From Bimuria novae-zelandiae CBS 107.79 (Eukaryota > Ascomycota > Dothideomycetes > Pleosporales > Didymosphaeriaceae), in contig ML976668.1 in the NCBI GenBank assembly GCA_010015655.1, positions 755,734 through 819,733 of the forward strand: DNA of 64,000 bases, read 5' to 3'. A program made the translations under genes and the position numbers. A model generated the notes under the pieces. That model worked only from the letters and a program-made list of their open reading frames with translations. It was not told the DNA's origin and did no database searches. Numbering within the stretch: the stretch's first letter is position 1; each line of letters begins with the position of its first letter. Below, piece after piece: positions 54,886 through 64,000 of this stretch.

Positions 54886-57327
54886 TTATCTTGCTAACTC
54901 CCTCAAGTCATCCTGTGCTGCCCGAAGTATCTCCTTCATACTAAGGTACAGCTTCGGATTTGGATCCCTCCATCTCCTGCCATCGGGAAACACTTCCCTC
55001 CGCAATCGGTTGACGTAAGGGATTAAAGGTTGGTAATGTGGCGTAAAGGTTCCCTCTACAGTCTTCAGAAAATCTCTCTCGTCACCTACAATTCCTTTCT
55101 TTATCTCAGCAAGCTCTTCTGTATCCACATAATTCCACTTATCAAAGCGTTTGACAACTCTTTCCCTTCTCGGACCATCATGGTGAATGCATATCCAGAA
55201 TAGCACCCAGAAGAACGATTCCAGATCGTGCATGAACGAATGCTTCTCATCGTCTAGAAGCACCCCAATTGCCATAAACGCCCGTGTGCCGGTCTTCCCC
55301 CGTGCTCCTGAAGAGTTCTCGCGCTGCTCCTTAATAGCAAGGTCGAGGTCGATCAAGAACGCGCGCCAAGAGGGGTTGTCATCTTCTTCGTTCACCATGA
55401 GGTTGTTTGGTGAGATATCGCATTGTAGCATACCGGCTCGTGTGTGCAACGATTCGTATCCTTCGATGCATCCTTCCAACGCAGCAAGAAGACTAGTCTG
55501 GGAGCTTGCTTTGTAGATGGCCTTTCCATAGTCACAGACGATGATGCGACGATGCACCCGATTTGCTGTTGCCCTCCCGCCCTTTGTTGGAGAGCTCGAA
55601 CAGGTTCGCTTAGTAGGCGGCAACGGTGCGCCGGTGCAGCTGGAGGACCGCTTGCGCCCGGCGACGCTGCTGCTCCGACCTATCCGCGAGGCATGACGCC
55701 CAGCCTTGCTTGGAGGCGGCATCGAGCTTTCCGGTCTTTCCGGTCTGTAGTTTGTCGCCTTTGTTATGTCCAAGCCACGTCGTACGTTTCTGCGGATATC
55801 GTCGTCCTGGCCGCCCACACAGACCGTCTCGTGGTGATAGTATCTTGCGACGTTGACCACGTCCTTGTCAGTCGCCTCGCGCAGCAATTCGCCCTCCTCC
55901 TCACGTTCTGGAAACTGCCATGAGTCTTTGATCACAAGAGAGGTTCGGGAATCGTCTCCCTCGCGATGTGCTCTCCAGCAGGTTGTCGCTCGGCCGGTCA
56001 CACAGGGTACCCGTTTCACAACGCTGTCGATGACGAGCCGCTCAGTGTGGTTGTCTCGTTGGATCTCGATGTACCGCTTGTCCCCGGCTGTGATGATGGT
56101 AGGGTCAAATCCAAGTTGCTCCTCGTTCAGCCACAGGAATCCAAGCACGGCGGATACAAACTGTAGTCCATCTTTGTTAATGTCAAATTGTTCAGACGCG
56201 ATGCCGCCCAGTCGGTCGAATTCCCACAACCGCATGAGCGACCCGCACAGGGTAAAACCGAGCACGAAGCGGCGGCTATCCTGGGCCGCGAACACCTCCC
56301 TCGCATATCGCCCCAGATCAAGCCACGCTTTGGACGCTTTGTCTGCCAATGGGTTGCTCTTGAGTTCTCCTGGTATGAGGATCTGCGACCAACGGCACTT
56401 GGAGTCAACGCCGGCGCTCGGGTCGTCTACGAAGCCGACATCCAACTTGCGGTCGGCGGTGGAGCCTTGCACAGGCTGGTGAGGTTGTGCCAGCGGCCGC
56501 CGCCGAAGCTTAGAGGCGGGCTGATTCACTGCTGCGAAGTCCAAGAGCTGACCGGTAAGAGGCGCAAACCAGCTTAAGACGTCGCGTTCCTTCGCGCCTT
56601 TAGGCCAGCCCTGCCAGCCGCTCTCGTCTCGGTAGAGCGGATTATCCCCTTCTTTGCACTTATCGAACACGGCCTGCGCTACCGACTCCAGACCTGGGAC
56701 GCTTCCGAAGTAGGCATCGAAGAAACCAGGGACTCCAACGTATAGCTGTCCTAATTCCTCCTTTAACACGCCATCCACATATTTGCGGTGTTCGGTAGAG
56801 TTCGCGAAGCTGCCCGTGTTGTGCAGCCATGGTGTCTGCTGGAAGGAGGCGAGGGACGGGGCGGACAGCGGAGGAGTCGTGGGTTTGGCGACTGTGAAAG
56901 CTGTGGACGCGGCGACGGCGGCATAGACTTTGTCCCATATGACTTCATCGGGCTCGTTGTTGAGGATCGCTCTGAGGAGGGGTAAAATACGCTCAATGTC
57001 GAAATTGCCGGAGTTGACCGCCGTATTCAACACCGATAGATCGCCAAAGAGGTTTATGTTACTGCCTTCAGAGGGCAGCGAACGAGATGCGGGGAGACTT
57101 AGCAAAGCTAATATCAGGTCAAGAAGGGAATTTCTCAATCCTGCTGATGTTAGAGAACTTCCGCGAATTTGGTGTTGAGCCGTACTATCCCCACTAATGT
57201 GATACAATGCATCGGCGCCTGTGATAGCTAGGCCTCTACATTGGAATTCGAAAGAGTCGCGAAAGGTATCGAGTCCTTTGCCAATGGGATTTGCCTTGAT
57301 TATCTTTGATCGCGACCCATCGGCCAT
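54886..57327 (-). CDS. FunK1 fungal-type protein kinase, intact
   Basis: 813 residues, one exon, start ATG 57327. FunK1 kinases are a fungus-specific eukaryotic-like kinase group. The N-terminal half has FFDAYFGSVPGLESVAQAVF and DVLSWFAPLTGQLLDFAAVN regions typical of the family. The middle has RFVLGFTLCGSLMRLWEFDR and SAVLGFLWLNEEQLGFDPTI. The catalytic loop at about 634-643 is LQCDISPNNLMV (HRD written as QCD, Asp 637 and Asn present), then AFLIDLDLAIKE in place of DFG, GTRAFMAIGVL as activation-segment end and HDLESFFWVLFWICIH. A basic, Ser-rich insert (RKRSSSCTGAPLPPTKRTCS) precedes the catalytic part. Length is normal and no damage is seen despite transposons on both sides. Substrate unknown. 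Confidence 0.93.
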   Translation of the reverse strand: MADGSRSKIIKANPIGKGLDTFRDSFEFQCRGLAITGADALYHISGDSTAQHQIRGSSLTSAGLRNSLLDLILALLSLPASRSLPSEGSNINLFGDLSVLNTAVNSGNFDIERILPLLRAILNNEPDEVIWDKVYAAVAASTAFTVAKPTTPPLSAPSLASFQQTPWLHNTGSFANSTEHRKYVDGVLKEELGQLYVGVPGFFDAYFGSVPGLESVAQAVFDKCKEGDNPLYRDESGWQGWPKGAKERDVLSWFAPLTGQLLDFAAVNQPASKLRRRPLAQPHQPVQGSTADRKLDVGFVDDPSAGVDSKCRWSQILIPGELKSNPLADKASKAWLDLGRYAREVFAAQDSRRFVLGFTLCGSLMRLWEFDRLGGIASEQFDINKDGLQFVSAVLGFLWLNEEQLGFDPTIITAGDKRYIEIQRDNHTERLVIDSVVKRVPCVTGRATTCWRAHREGDDSRTSLVIKDSWQFPEREEEGELLREATDKDVVNVARYYHHETVCVGGQDDDIRRNVRRGLDITKATNYRPERPESSMPPPSKAGRHASRIGRSSSVAGRKRSSSCTGAPLPPTKRTCSSSPTKGGRATANRVHRRIIVCDYGKAIYKASSQTSLLAALEGCIEGYESLHTRAGMLQCDISPNNLMVNEEDDNPSWRAFLIDLDLAIKEQRENSSGARGKTGTRAFMAIGVLLDDEKHSFMHDLESFFWVLFWICIHHDGPRRERVVKRFDKWNYVDTEELAEIKKGIVGDERDFLKTVEGTFTPHYQPLIPYVNRLRREVFPDGRRWRDPNPKLYLSMKEILRAAQDDLRELAR

Positions 57328-57699
57328 GGCGCGAGAGCGCAGCGAACGCTCAAGGTAGTCAATAGAAATGACGATGCGAACCGCAGTGAAATGAAGAGCG
57401 AGGCAGACCCGCGGAAAGAGGGTGTTGAGGGCGGGTTGAGTAAAAGATGGCTGAGAGGGAGAGTTTCATTTCGCCCGGCACTAAGCCTAAAGGGCACTAG
57501 TACAGTTTATTACCTAATCCTAGCCTTCTGATATCCTAAACTTGACAAGCCCTTACTGTTACCCTCTTCCTGCGCTACTATCCTTTACTATTAATGTCTT
57601 ATTCCTGTGCGTATTAGATTTGTTGCAAGTTATCTTAGAGTCCTTTCTCTAAGTGTTTATTATCCCTAACCCGGCGATTGAAGCAGAACTTGCTACCAC

Positions 57700-60600
57700 A
57701 CAGGCTTTGTTATTTTTTGTGCTTGTTGATGCTCTCTAGCCTATATCTATTTCTAACCTGCCTGTGCTGACAGCAAACTGAATCGTTGCCTGGACGGCCT
57801 CCATGTCCGGCGTCTACTTTACTCTGTCCGATATTGCTTTACCACCTAGTGCGAAGGAGAGATTACCCCACCTTTCGCCTGCCTATTATAGCATCTGTGT
57901 TCGTTGCGTATTCCATCTCGAATAGCGAAAGAAGAAGTGTTTGGTTAATTCTTTCGCCGAGCCACATCTATATTAGTCTGACTCTGCCGCTCCAATCTAA
58001 TGTAGAAATCTATTTAGCCGTACTATCCCTGTCTGTAGCTATGCTAGCACTTTAGCTTCTCGCTAGCTAACTTATTATATAGTCCTTGTGTATGCTTCCC
58101 GGGCAGTGCTGTATCTAACTTTCTTAAGTATTCTTTGATTCCGCTTAGTAGCGGTCTGTATCTGTCCTGTTTAGCTATTACGGCATTTGCCACTATTAAT
58201 TTAGCTTTTTATTATAGTGTGTTAGGTATACTACTATCTCTTGTAGCCTTCTTTGCTTCTGCTTTAGCCTTCTTGCCTAGGTCGAAGTCACACCTAGCTA
58301 GGATTTATACGAACTCTACTTTGTTCTTTCTTACCCTAAACATGCGTACCGTGTTATAGATCTGTCTAATTATGCACTGTCCTGACTGCCTTTTTAGATA
58401 GCTAATGGCTAGCAGCGCAGCTTAATTACTAGCTAATATAGTAATCTTTCGTGCTAGTAACCCTAGCGGCAAGCTCTTTAACCCTTGTAGTATCGCTGCT
58501 AGTTCCGCCGTGTATGGGTTTTGCTTAGTTCTTGGTCCGAGGGTCTTAGAGAAGGTGGTAGGTTCGTTCGCCTCCCCTTTAGTGGCTCCGCCTGTGTCTT
58601 CTATTGCTCCCCTATATCCTACTAGGCCGTTCCTTACTAAGGTGCTAGTGGTAATTCAAATGCCTTAGCTACAGTCTGCAGTCTTAGCTACTTCTATACT
58701 ATTTACTTTAATAGTTGTAGCTATGCGTGCGTTCTACGGGCTTATAATATATAGTATAATAGTTTTAATCCTTTCCGCGTCTGCGTCTTAGAGCTATTAC
58801 GCTATCTTTTATAATAGTAAGTTAAATTTTTAGAACGTTTTAGCCTTGATCTTTGCGAGTGGGTTTAAGTCTAGTAGGGTGTAGATGTCGAACTAGAACT
58901 TAATTACTTTTAGGGTGTGCTATTTGTTTACTAGTTAAATATGCGCTTCCGCTTTTGCTACCGCTGTGGCTACTATCTTAAAGTAGCCTATGATAGCTTA
59001 TGCTCTAATCTTCTACGCTCTTTTAATAGACGCTGTAGACTGCTGTCCGCATGCGTGCATTCAAACGCTTAATGTATAGTCTATTACTAGCGCTATCGTC
59101 GCGTTAAAGAGCTATCTTGCCGTGGGCGGGGAGATTATGTGTAGCCATTTTAATGCTATAGCTGCTTGAAGTCCTCTTGTTGCTGCTCTAGCCATGGGTT
59201 GTTTGTAGCGGAGCTCTGCATCTATGATGACCCCTAGGATCTTGGCCTCGGTGGTTAGTATTACTATTTGGCCCTTAATAGATATTGGGGCCTTGCTCGT
59301 CAGGGCTCTGTTCCGGGTAAAGTGGATCAACATGGTCTTTTCTCCTTTAAATATAGCCCCGCTCCGACTCTCCCATTTCTTAGCCTCTTTAATAATAGTT
59401 CGGAGACTGGCGTAATTTGCCTCCGCTAATGGCCCTACCGTCTATGCGCTGTAGTTATCTATAAACGCTATTACGCCCTTATTAGCGTTAATCTTTCGCT
59501 GTACTAGGTCTGTATTAAAGAAGAGGAACAGGATTAGTGAGAGTGGTAATCTCTGCGGGAGGCCCGCCTGCGGTAGCCGTTGCGCTTCTAATGTGTAGCC
59601 GTTTACTGAGATTGTGGCCGTCTGTTCTGAGCAGAAGGCGTCAATCCACCGTACTAGTATGGGTGGGACTCCCCTGGCATCTAGTCTTTGCACTAGCCTC
59701 TCTTTACATACGCTGTTAAATGCACCCTTAACATCGAAGCTAATTAGGCTTACTACCTTTCTCGATCTCTATGCGTTGTATATGTGTTCTTGGAGCAATA
59801 CTAGCGCTTGTTCTGTAGAGCGTCTCTTTCTACCCCCGAAATGGTTCGTCGGGAGCAGTCCGTGTTGTTTGGCTAGGTGTAATATTCTCTCTACTACTAC
59901 CGATTCTAGTAATTTTCCTAGTGTTGAGAGTAGGGAGATTAGCCTCTATGCTTTCGCTGTTGTGTAGTCTCCTTTACCTAGTTTCTTAAGGGGTATGATT
60001 TTCGCGTTTCTCCACTGGCTGGGAAGTTTACCCTCGTCAAGCGAGGTTTGGAAGAGAGTGAGCACCCTCTCTTTTACTACTAGCTATAGTTGCTTCCACA
60101 CTATTGCTGGGAGTCTATCATCGCCTGGTGCTTTCCACGGTTTAGTTGCTAGGACACATCGCTCTATCTCCTCTAGCGATAGTCGGGGTGTGAAGGTGAT
60201 TCTTCCTCTTCTGTGGCTTCCGTTTTCCTCTTCGATTTCCGCGGGCAGTGGGGGGAAGAAGGTGGACAAAAGCTCCTTTACCTATTCTGGCTTGCTCTCC
60301 GTTGTCGTGCGGTCGCTTCTAACTAGTTGGGGCACTTTGTCGAACATGGTGCTAGGGTCTGGGTTTAGGTACTTTGCCGCTTTCTAGATGTTCACGTCGT
60401 TAGCCAGGAAGTCGTTCCAGTGTGCCTTCCTCTATCGCCGTGCTATATCGTGGAAGTCCTTTGCTACTTGTTTAGCATGTCGTTCCACATTAGGTGTAAC
60501 CCTGCTGACTCGCCTCTGTGCTCTCGCTTTATTTCTCTAGTATGTGTATGTCCTGCGAAGCTGTGTTAGGTCCTTTGTCTACTATCTTTTGGCGTACGGT

Positions 60601-61505
60601 GACGGCTTGGCTTTCGGGGTTAGCTTGTGGATCGCTTCTAGAACCACGCCTAACAATCTATTAGTCTGCTGTTGTGTGTCCCCTCTTGCTAGCATTAGCT
60701 AGAGCGCTATTATAATTCTGTTTTAGATTTCCTTCTATGGCGCGTTTTTAAATAGAAGTCTCCTCTTCGCGCTCCGGCCAGGGGTGTTAACGTTAAAATG
60801 TGTTTTAATTACTCTATAGTCTAAGCCGTGTTCTGTGGCGTGCGGTTTATATATAATAGTGGTGGTGGCTAGTTCCTCTAATACTAGTATTAGGTTAATC
60901 GTGCTCTCCTCTCTACCGTTACTCTACGTTTTTATACCCCGGGGGAGCAGACTGCACAGGTTATATTCTTCTATTAGATTGATAATTAGATTGGCTTCTC
61001 CTTATCTTATTAATACGTCGTCACCACCCTAGAGCTAGTCGTGTTAGTTAAAGTCTCTTACTAAGATAATATCTGTTCTTGTGCGTATCTAGTTACGGGT
61101 CTCTTAGATTATAAGTTTAATATTCTCTGCCGCTTCCCTTAGTGCTTGTGGTTTAACACCCTCGACGTATACTAATACTATCAACACCGCTTAGTCGTGT
61201 AGTCGTAGTACGGCTGCTGTTAGGTCCGCCGAGGATATTGGGATTTATTTGGATTTAATGTCTTTTCGGACCCATATCATGCTCCGTATGGGCCATCTAC
61301 CGTCCGCTTCGGTTGTGGGTGTGTATTTTATCCAGTGGGGGTGTGTAGTTAGGGTAGTAACTAGCGATCCTTCGTTATTCTTCCATCCGTGCGGCTCTAA
61401 TATAACAATTACGCTAAAGTCTCTAAGCTATTTATTATTTATTACGCTGTGTTGCACTACGCTTTGTTTTCTAACGTTTAGTTAGTAGATTTAGAGCGTT
61501 CTATT
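57700..61505 (-). pseudogene. LINE ORF2: endonuclease, reverse transcriptase, RNase H
   Basis: Endonuclease (about 61490-60790): FSVIVILEPHGWKNNEG, TTEADGRWPIRSMIWVRKDI, and TDIILVRDFN.HD. Reverse transcriptase (60380-59050): KPWKAPGDDRLPAIVWKQL, HFGGRKRRSTEQALVLLQEH, ISFDVKGAFNSVCKERLVQR, QAGLPQRLPLSLILFLFF, and GVIAFIDNYSA, where the FADD catalytic pair has become FIDN. RNase H (58700-58300): NPYTAELAAILQGLKSL and ITILASN. Stops fall at Gln and Trp codons. Inactive. Confidence 0.85.
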
Positions 61506-61559
61506 TATGGCGGGCTGGGTAGAGTACTTAATAGTTTCTAGAGAAGGATTCGTGTGGTC

Positions 61560-62886
61560 CACCGCATGGTACGTATTTAGGGATCGTTGCCTAACACTCG
61601 CGATAGTGGTGTCCCTCTCCTGCATACTTAGTATAGATTTAGGGCTTAGCACAGGCGAAGGCTTTGTGTCTAATCTATTAGCACTTATAGCATTGTATTA
61701 GTCCATTTTGGGGCTTAAATAGTCTTGTGTATGCTGATTCTCCCGCTATGTGGAAGTACTGCTCTCGGAGTAATCGGGCCGCGTCGCTTCCTCTAGTGAC
61801 ATGTATTACTATCGACCTGCACGCTTTTCCATTGTCCTTGTAACTAAGCCAGTCTATCTTAGCTATCTGAACCCCGTTCTCGTCGCCTAGTGTTTGCATC
61901 GCTTCTAGTCGGAGGTCACCCTTCCTGTTGAGAATCGCTGTTCTGTTGGCATTGTCCACCTTTACCTGATATAGCTGGTCACGTAGTATCCGGGCCCCCC
62001 TTACTACTGTTTTCTGGGCTACTTCCTTTACTTTTTAAAGTTCGATTTCGTCTCTGCACTTAATTCTAATCTAGTTAGTATTTTTAGGGTCCCTTGTCAC
62101 TACTGCGTATCGCTATGTCTCTATTCCCTTTGTCTCCCGGATTTCCTTCTTAATTGCCTGTCTAACCGCGCCTAGTTAAGCTTTTGGCTTATCCTCCTCT
62201 TTAACTCTCGATATGTCTATCGTGCAGTATGTGGTGTCCGTTATTACTAATAGTGTTGTGGCTCTAGAGATGGTTCGTAGGTTGCTTGGCTGGCTGCTTG
62301 GTAGTGTGCGTGCTATATCGGCATACGACGATAATCCGCTAGGGACCGTTTACGCCTTAGATAGCTGTGTCTCTAACTTATCTACTAGTGCCTTCGTTTC
62401 TGCCTTGAGTGCTTCCACCTGCGCTTTTATTTCTATCCTGATCGCGTCCATCTCTTCGGTGAACTTCTTTGTCAGGGCCTTGATCTGGTTGGCCTGTTCC
62501 TTTATCATCCTCTCTTGTGTTTGTCGCGCCTTTTCCCGTTCTAGGTCGGTTCTCTCTATCCACGCTGTTACTAGCTCCGTGAGCTGCGTGACTTCATCCC
62601 GCTCCTGCTATTTCCCCTCATTTATCTCCTTCATGTGCTGAGCCAAATTCCCCATCTCCCGCATGATCTTATCCAGTCCCAGGGTCCCATTGTTCATCCG
62701 CTGTGCCGGAGGCTGGGGGGGTTCCGGCGTACGCGTGTTTAATCGGCTCGCAGTCCTTCGTTATGCTATTATTTCGAGGGCCTGCTACCTCTCGGCGATC
62801 TTCGGCGCTGGTCTTATAGCTCGACCAGACTTTCGTGGAGCTGTTGGCGGGCTTCTTGGGCTGTTGGTAGGGGGTGAGCCCAACAT
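61560..62886 (-). pseudogene. LINE ORF1 (gag-like, three zinc knuckles)
   Basis: Starts at ATG 62886 (MLGSPPTNSPRSPPTAPRKS). A coiled-coil part follows (KARQTQERMIKEQANQIKAL, RIEIKAQVEALKAETKALVD), then an RNA-binding-like domain (NRKGDLRLEAMQTLGDENGV, IVIHVTRGSDAARLLREQYF). The C-terminal CCHC knuckles (QCYKC...GHKAFAC, YAGEGHHYREC, PCGGPHESFSRN) are partly broken by Cys-to-Tyr changes and stops. This order is standard for Tad1-like ORF1. Confidence 0.8.
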
Positions 62887-62989
62887 CTCGGGAGGCTCGG
62901 CTGCGGTGCCGCCCCGTCGGGGGTGCCTCCGAAAGGTTTTAAGGGGGTTTAAACGAGTGTGTAGAAAACTTTCAAAGACTCAATTTTCT

Positions 62990-63466
62990 GCGGTCTTCCC
63001 AAAGATGGCTGGAACGCGATGACCGCGCGACGCAGACAATGCCAAGCCGGATATTCTTCGGAGGTGGAGTCATCACCATTGGCAAAAATGATTCACCGAT
63101 CCGATCATAGCACGCGCCAGTTGAACAGCCAGCTCCCAGACCCAGCGCTCACTGCGACTGGAAAGCTATGGCAGCGCAATGGCCTCAGGAGTTGATCTGG
63201 CCAACCTCCATCCGCAAGCACGCTACACGCGTCAGCACAACAACAGCCAGCCCATACCCGCAGACCTTCATTCACGGCACGGTGACATTCATCCTGAAAG
63301 TACAGCACGCCCCAGATCTCAGCACCGTAAGCGATACCCTTAGGATCATACAAACCGAAGCGACGACCACAGCGAACAACAGTGCGCAGACACTCAATGA
63401 CCTCAAACGATCTTAGGACCATCACCGAATCTACCCGACCGTCCGTCGCAGCCATACAGTAGAACA
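62990..63466. other. normal-composition DNA, ORFs of uncertain reality
   Basis: A minus-strand 121-codon frame (63470-63105) and a plus-strand 82-codon frame (63168-63416, ATRVSTTTASPYPQTFIHGT) overlap. Neither shows a known domain. The minus one could be a continuation of the next feature after a frame change. Confidence 0.3.
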
Positions 63467-63703
63467 TCAATACGGGGGAGGAAGCAAGGGTAGCCGCGCT
63501 GTGTGGAGATCACATGTGAGCGAGTAGTACGCTATGTCGATGACAACGGGCTTCTGATTCGGCCATGCGAGGCTGTAGAATTCATGGAGGTAATTCACGA
63601 TGACGGCACCTTCGCGGGCGGCTTGGTTGCGCGCATGTGAAATGTTTTCATTCAAGTTGGGCGTCTTCCATTTCGGAGCCGCCGTCCCAAACGGCTCGTC
63701 CAT
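63467..63703 (-). pseudogene. broken minus-strand ORF, possible nuclease-fold fragment
   Basis: 78 codons: APKWKTPNLNENISHARNQA, REGAVIVNYLHEFYSLAWPN, QKPVVIDIAYYSLTCDLHTA. The pattern of an aromatic-Lys segment, then a helix with SHARNQAAREG, and paired strands recalls fungal PD-(D/E)xK-like domains seen in repeat-associated proteins (DUF7924-like), but this is a weak impression. Upstream DNA to 64000 gives no start exon. Probably a remnant. Confidence 0.3.
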
Positions 63704-64000
63704 TATAATAGAAATTATACGTTCCCGCGACTCAGAACGGTCTCCCAGCCCTGCCGCCTTAGGTTATAGATGCCTCGGGGGAGAAGGCAAAGTCATCCGC
63801 ATGACCCAACTGTCGCCAGATTCCTGGATGCTGGTAGGATACGTTGCCATTGGCATTGATATTACTATAAATGTTTAGTTTCCATAATCCTTCGCTCCAG
63901 ATATTTGTTCTCAAACCTTTGCGCTATCTCTCTCCTATCTCCGAGTATCCCTAAGCTCCTAATCGCATCGTATCCATAATCTCATTATTGGGCTGGATCA

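Larger units (their letters stand above)
57490..62985 (-). mobile_element. Tad1-like LINE, RIP-damaged
   Basis: Minus-strand gag-like ORF1 and an ORF2 with endonuclease, reverse transcriptase and RNase H, the order of Tad1/I-clade LINEs. The 5' end is near 62985, where ordinary sequence begins; the 3' end is near 57490, about 160 bp from the FunK1 start codon. No tail repeat or target duplication could be recognised. Confidence 0.85.

Noticed and set aside
55444..56577. Plus-strand ORFs of 129-209 codons
   Set aside because: They are antisense shadows of the intact FunK1 gene.
57786..58359. Hydrophobic plus-strand ORFs (89 and 74 codons)
   Set aside because: They are antisense to the LINE RNase H and C-terminal region, and the hydrophobicity follows from the complementary codons.
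62213..62641. 142-codon plus-strand ORF
   Set aside because: Antisense of the LINE ORF1 coiled-coil region; Ser/Val-rich mirror of that sequence.

Overview
The window is genomic DNA of a filamentous ascomycete (Pezizomycotina; Dothideomycete-like by inference). Genes have short introns (about 49-56 nt) with GT-AG borders and CTAAC-type branch sites. There is an intron-bearing Rtt106 histone chaperone, a FunK1 fungal protein kinase, a chromodomain gene, and large AT-rich blocks in which repeated DNA carries C-to-T and G-to-A changes mostly at CpA/TpG and CpG, the mark of repeat-induced point mutation (RIP). No rRNA, tRNA, CRISPR or bacterial-style operon was seen.

Layout. 1-1060: a pogo-type transposase running off the left edge. 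1060-4520: RIP-degraded AT-rich DNA ending in a Gypsy reverse transcriptase relic. 4520-11780: a gene-bearing segment with a hypothetical ORF holding one TAG, a small basic protein, a four-helix membrane protein with a 14-residue tandem repeat, a broken minus-strand ORF, a four-exon Rtt106 gene and a GT90-like glycosyltransferase relic. 11780-41340: a transposon island. Gypsy-1 (13948-27850, TSD TAAGT) contains a Copia element (20057-25356, TSD GCTTT) and, inside its right LTR, a pogo element (25602-27391, TA TSD). To its right a chromodomain Gypsy-2 on the plus strand is split by Gypsy-3 (34732-40431, TSD TAGAT).

41345-48700: accessory genes. These are a multi-exon chromodomain gene with in-frame 204-bp repeats, a 278-bp MITE, a degenerate kinase and a possible small cysteine-rich secreted protein. 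48707-54319: three DNA transposons, namely a piggyBac-like element (48707-51000), a Tc1/mariner-like element (51152-54317) and a DDE element inserted in its right terminal repeat (52874-54311). 54453-57327: an aminoglycoside-phosphotransferase-fold remnant convergent with an intact 813-residue FunK1 kinase. 57490-62985: a decayed Tad1-like LINE on the minus strand. 62990-64000: only broken minus-strand ORFs.

The window is a two-compartment genome segment: a conserved gene block next to a nested, RIP-inactivated transposon block with fast-evolving kinase, chromatin and possible effector genes at its edges. I did not find a clearly new biological system. The most notable signals are the nested order readable from target-site duplications, an antisense ORF between pol and the 3' LTR of Gypsy-1, RIP patches that switch within LTRs, a DDE element with a 5-bp target duplication, and the in-frame intron-like repeats of the chromodomain gene.
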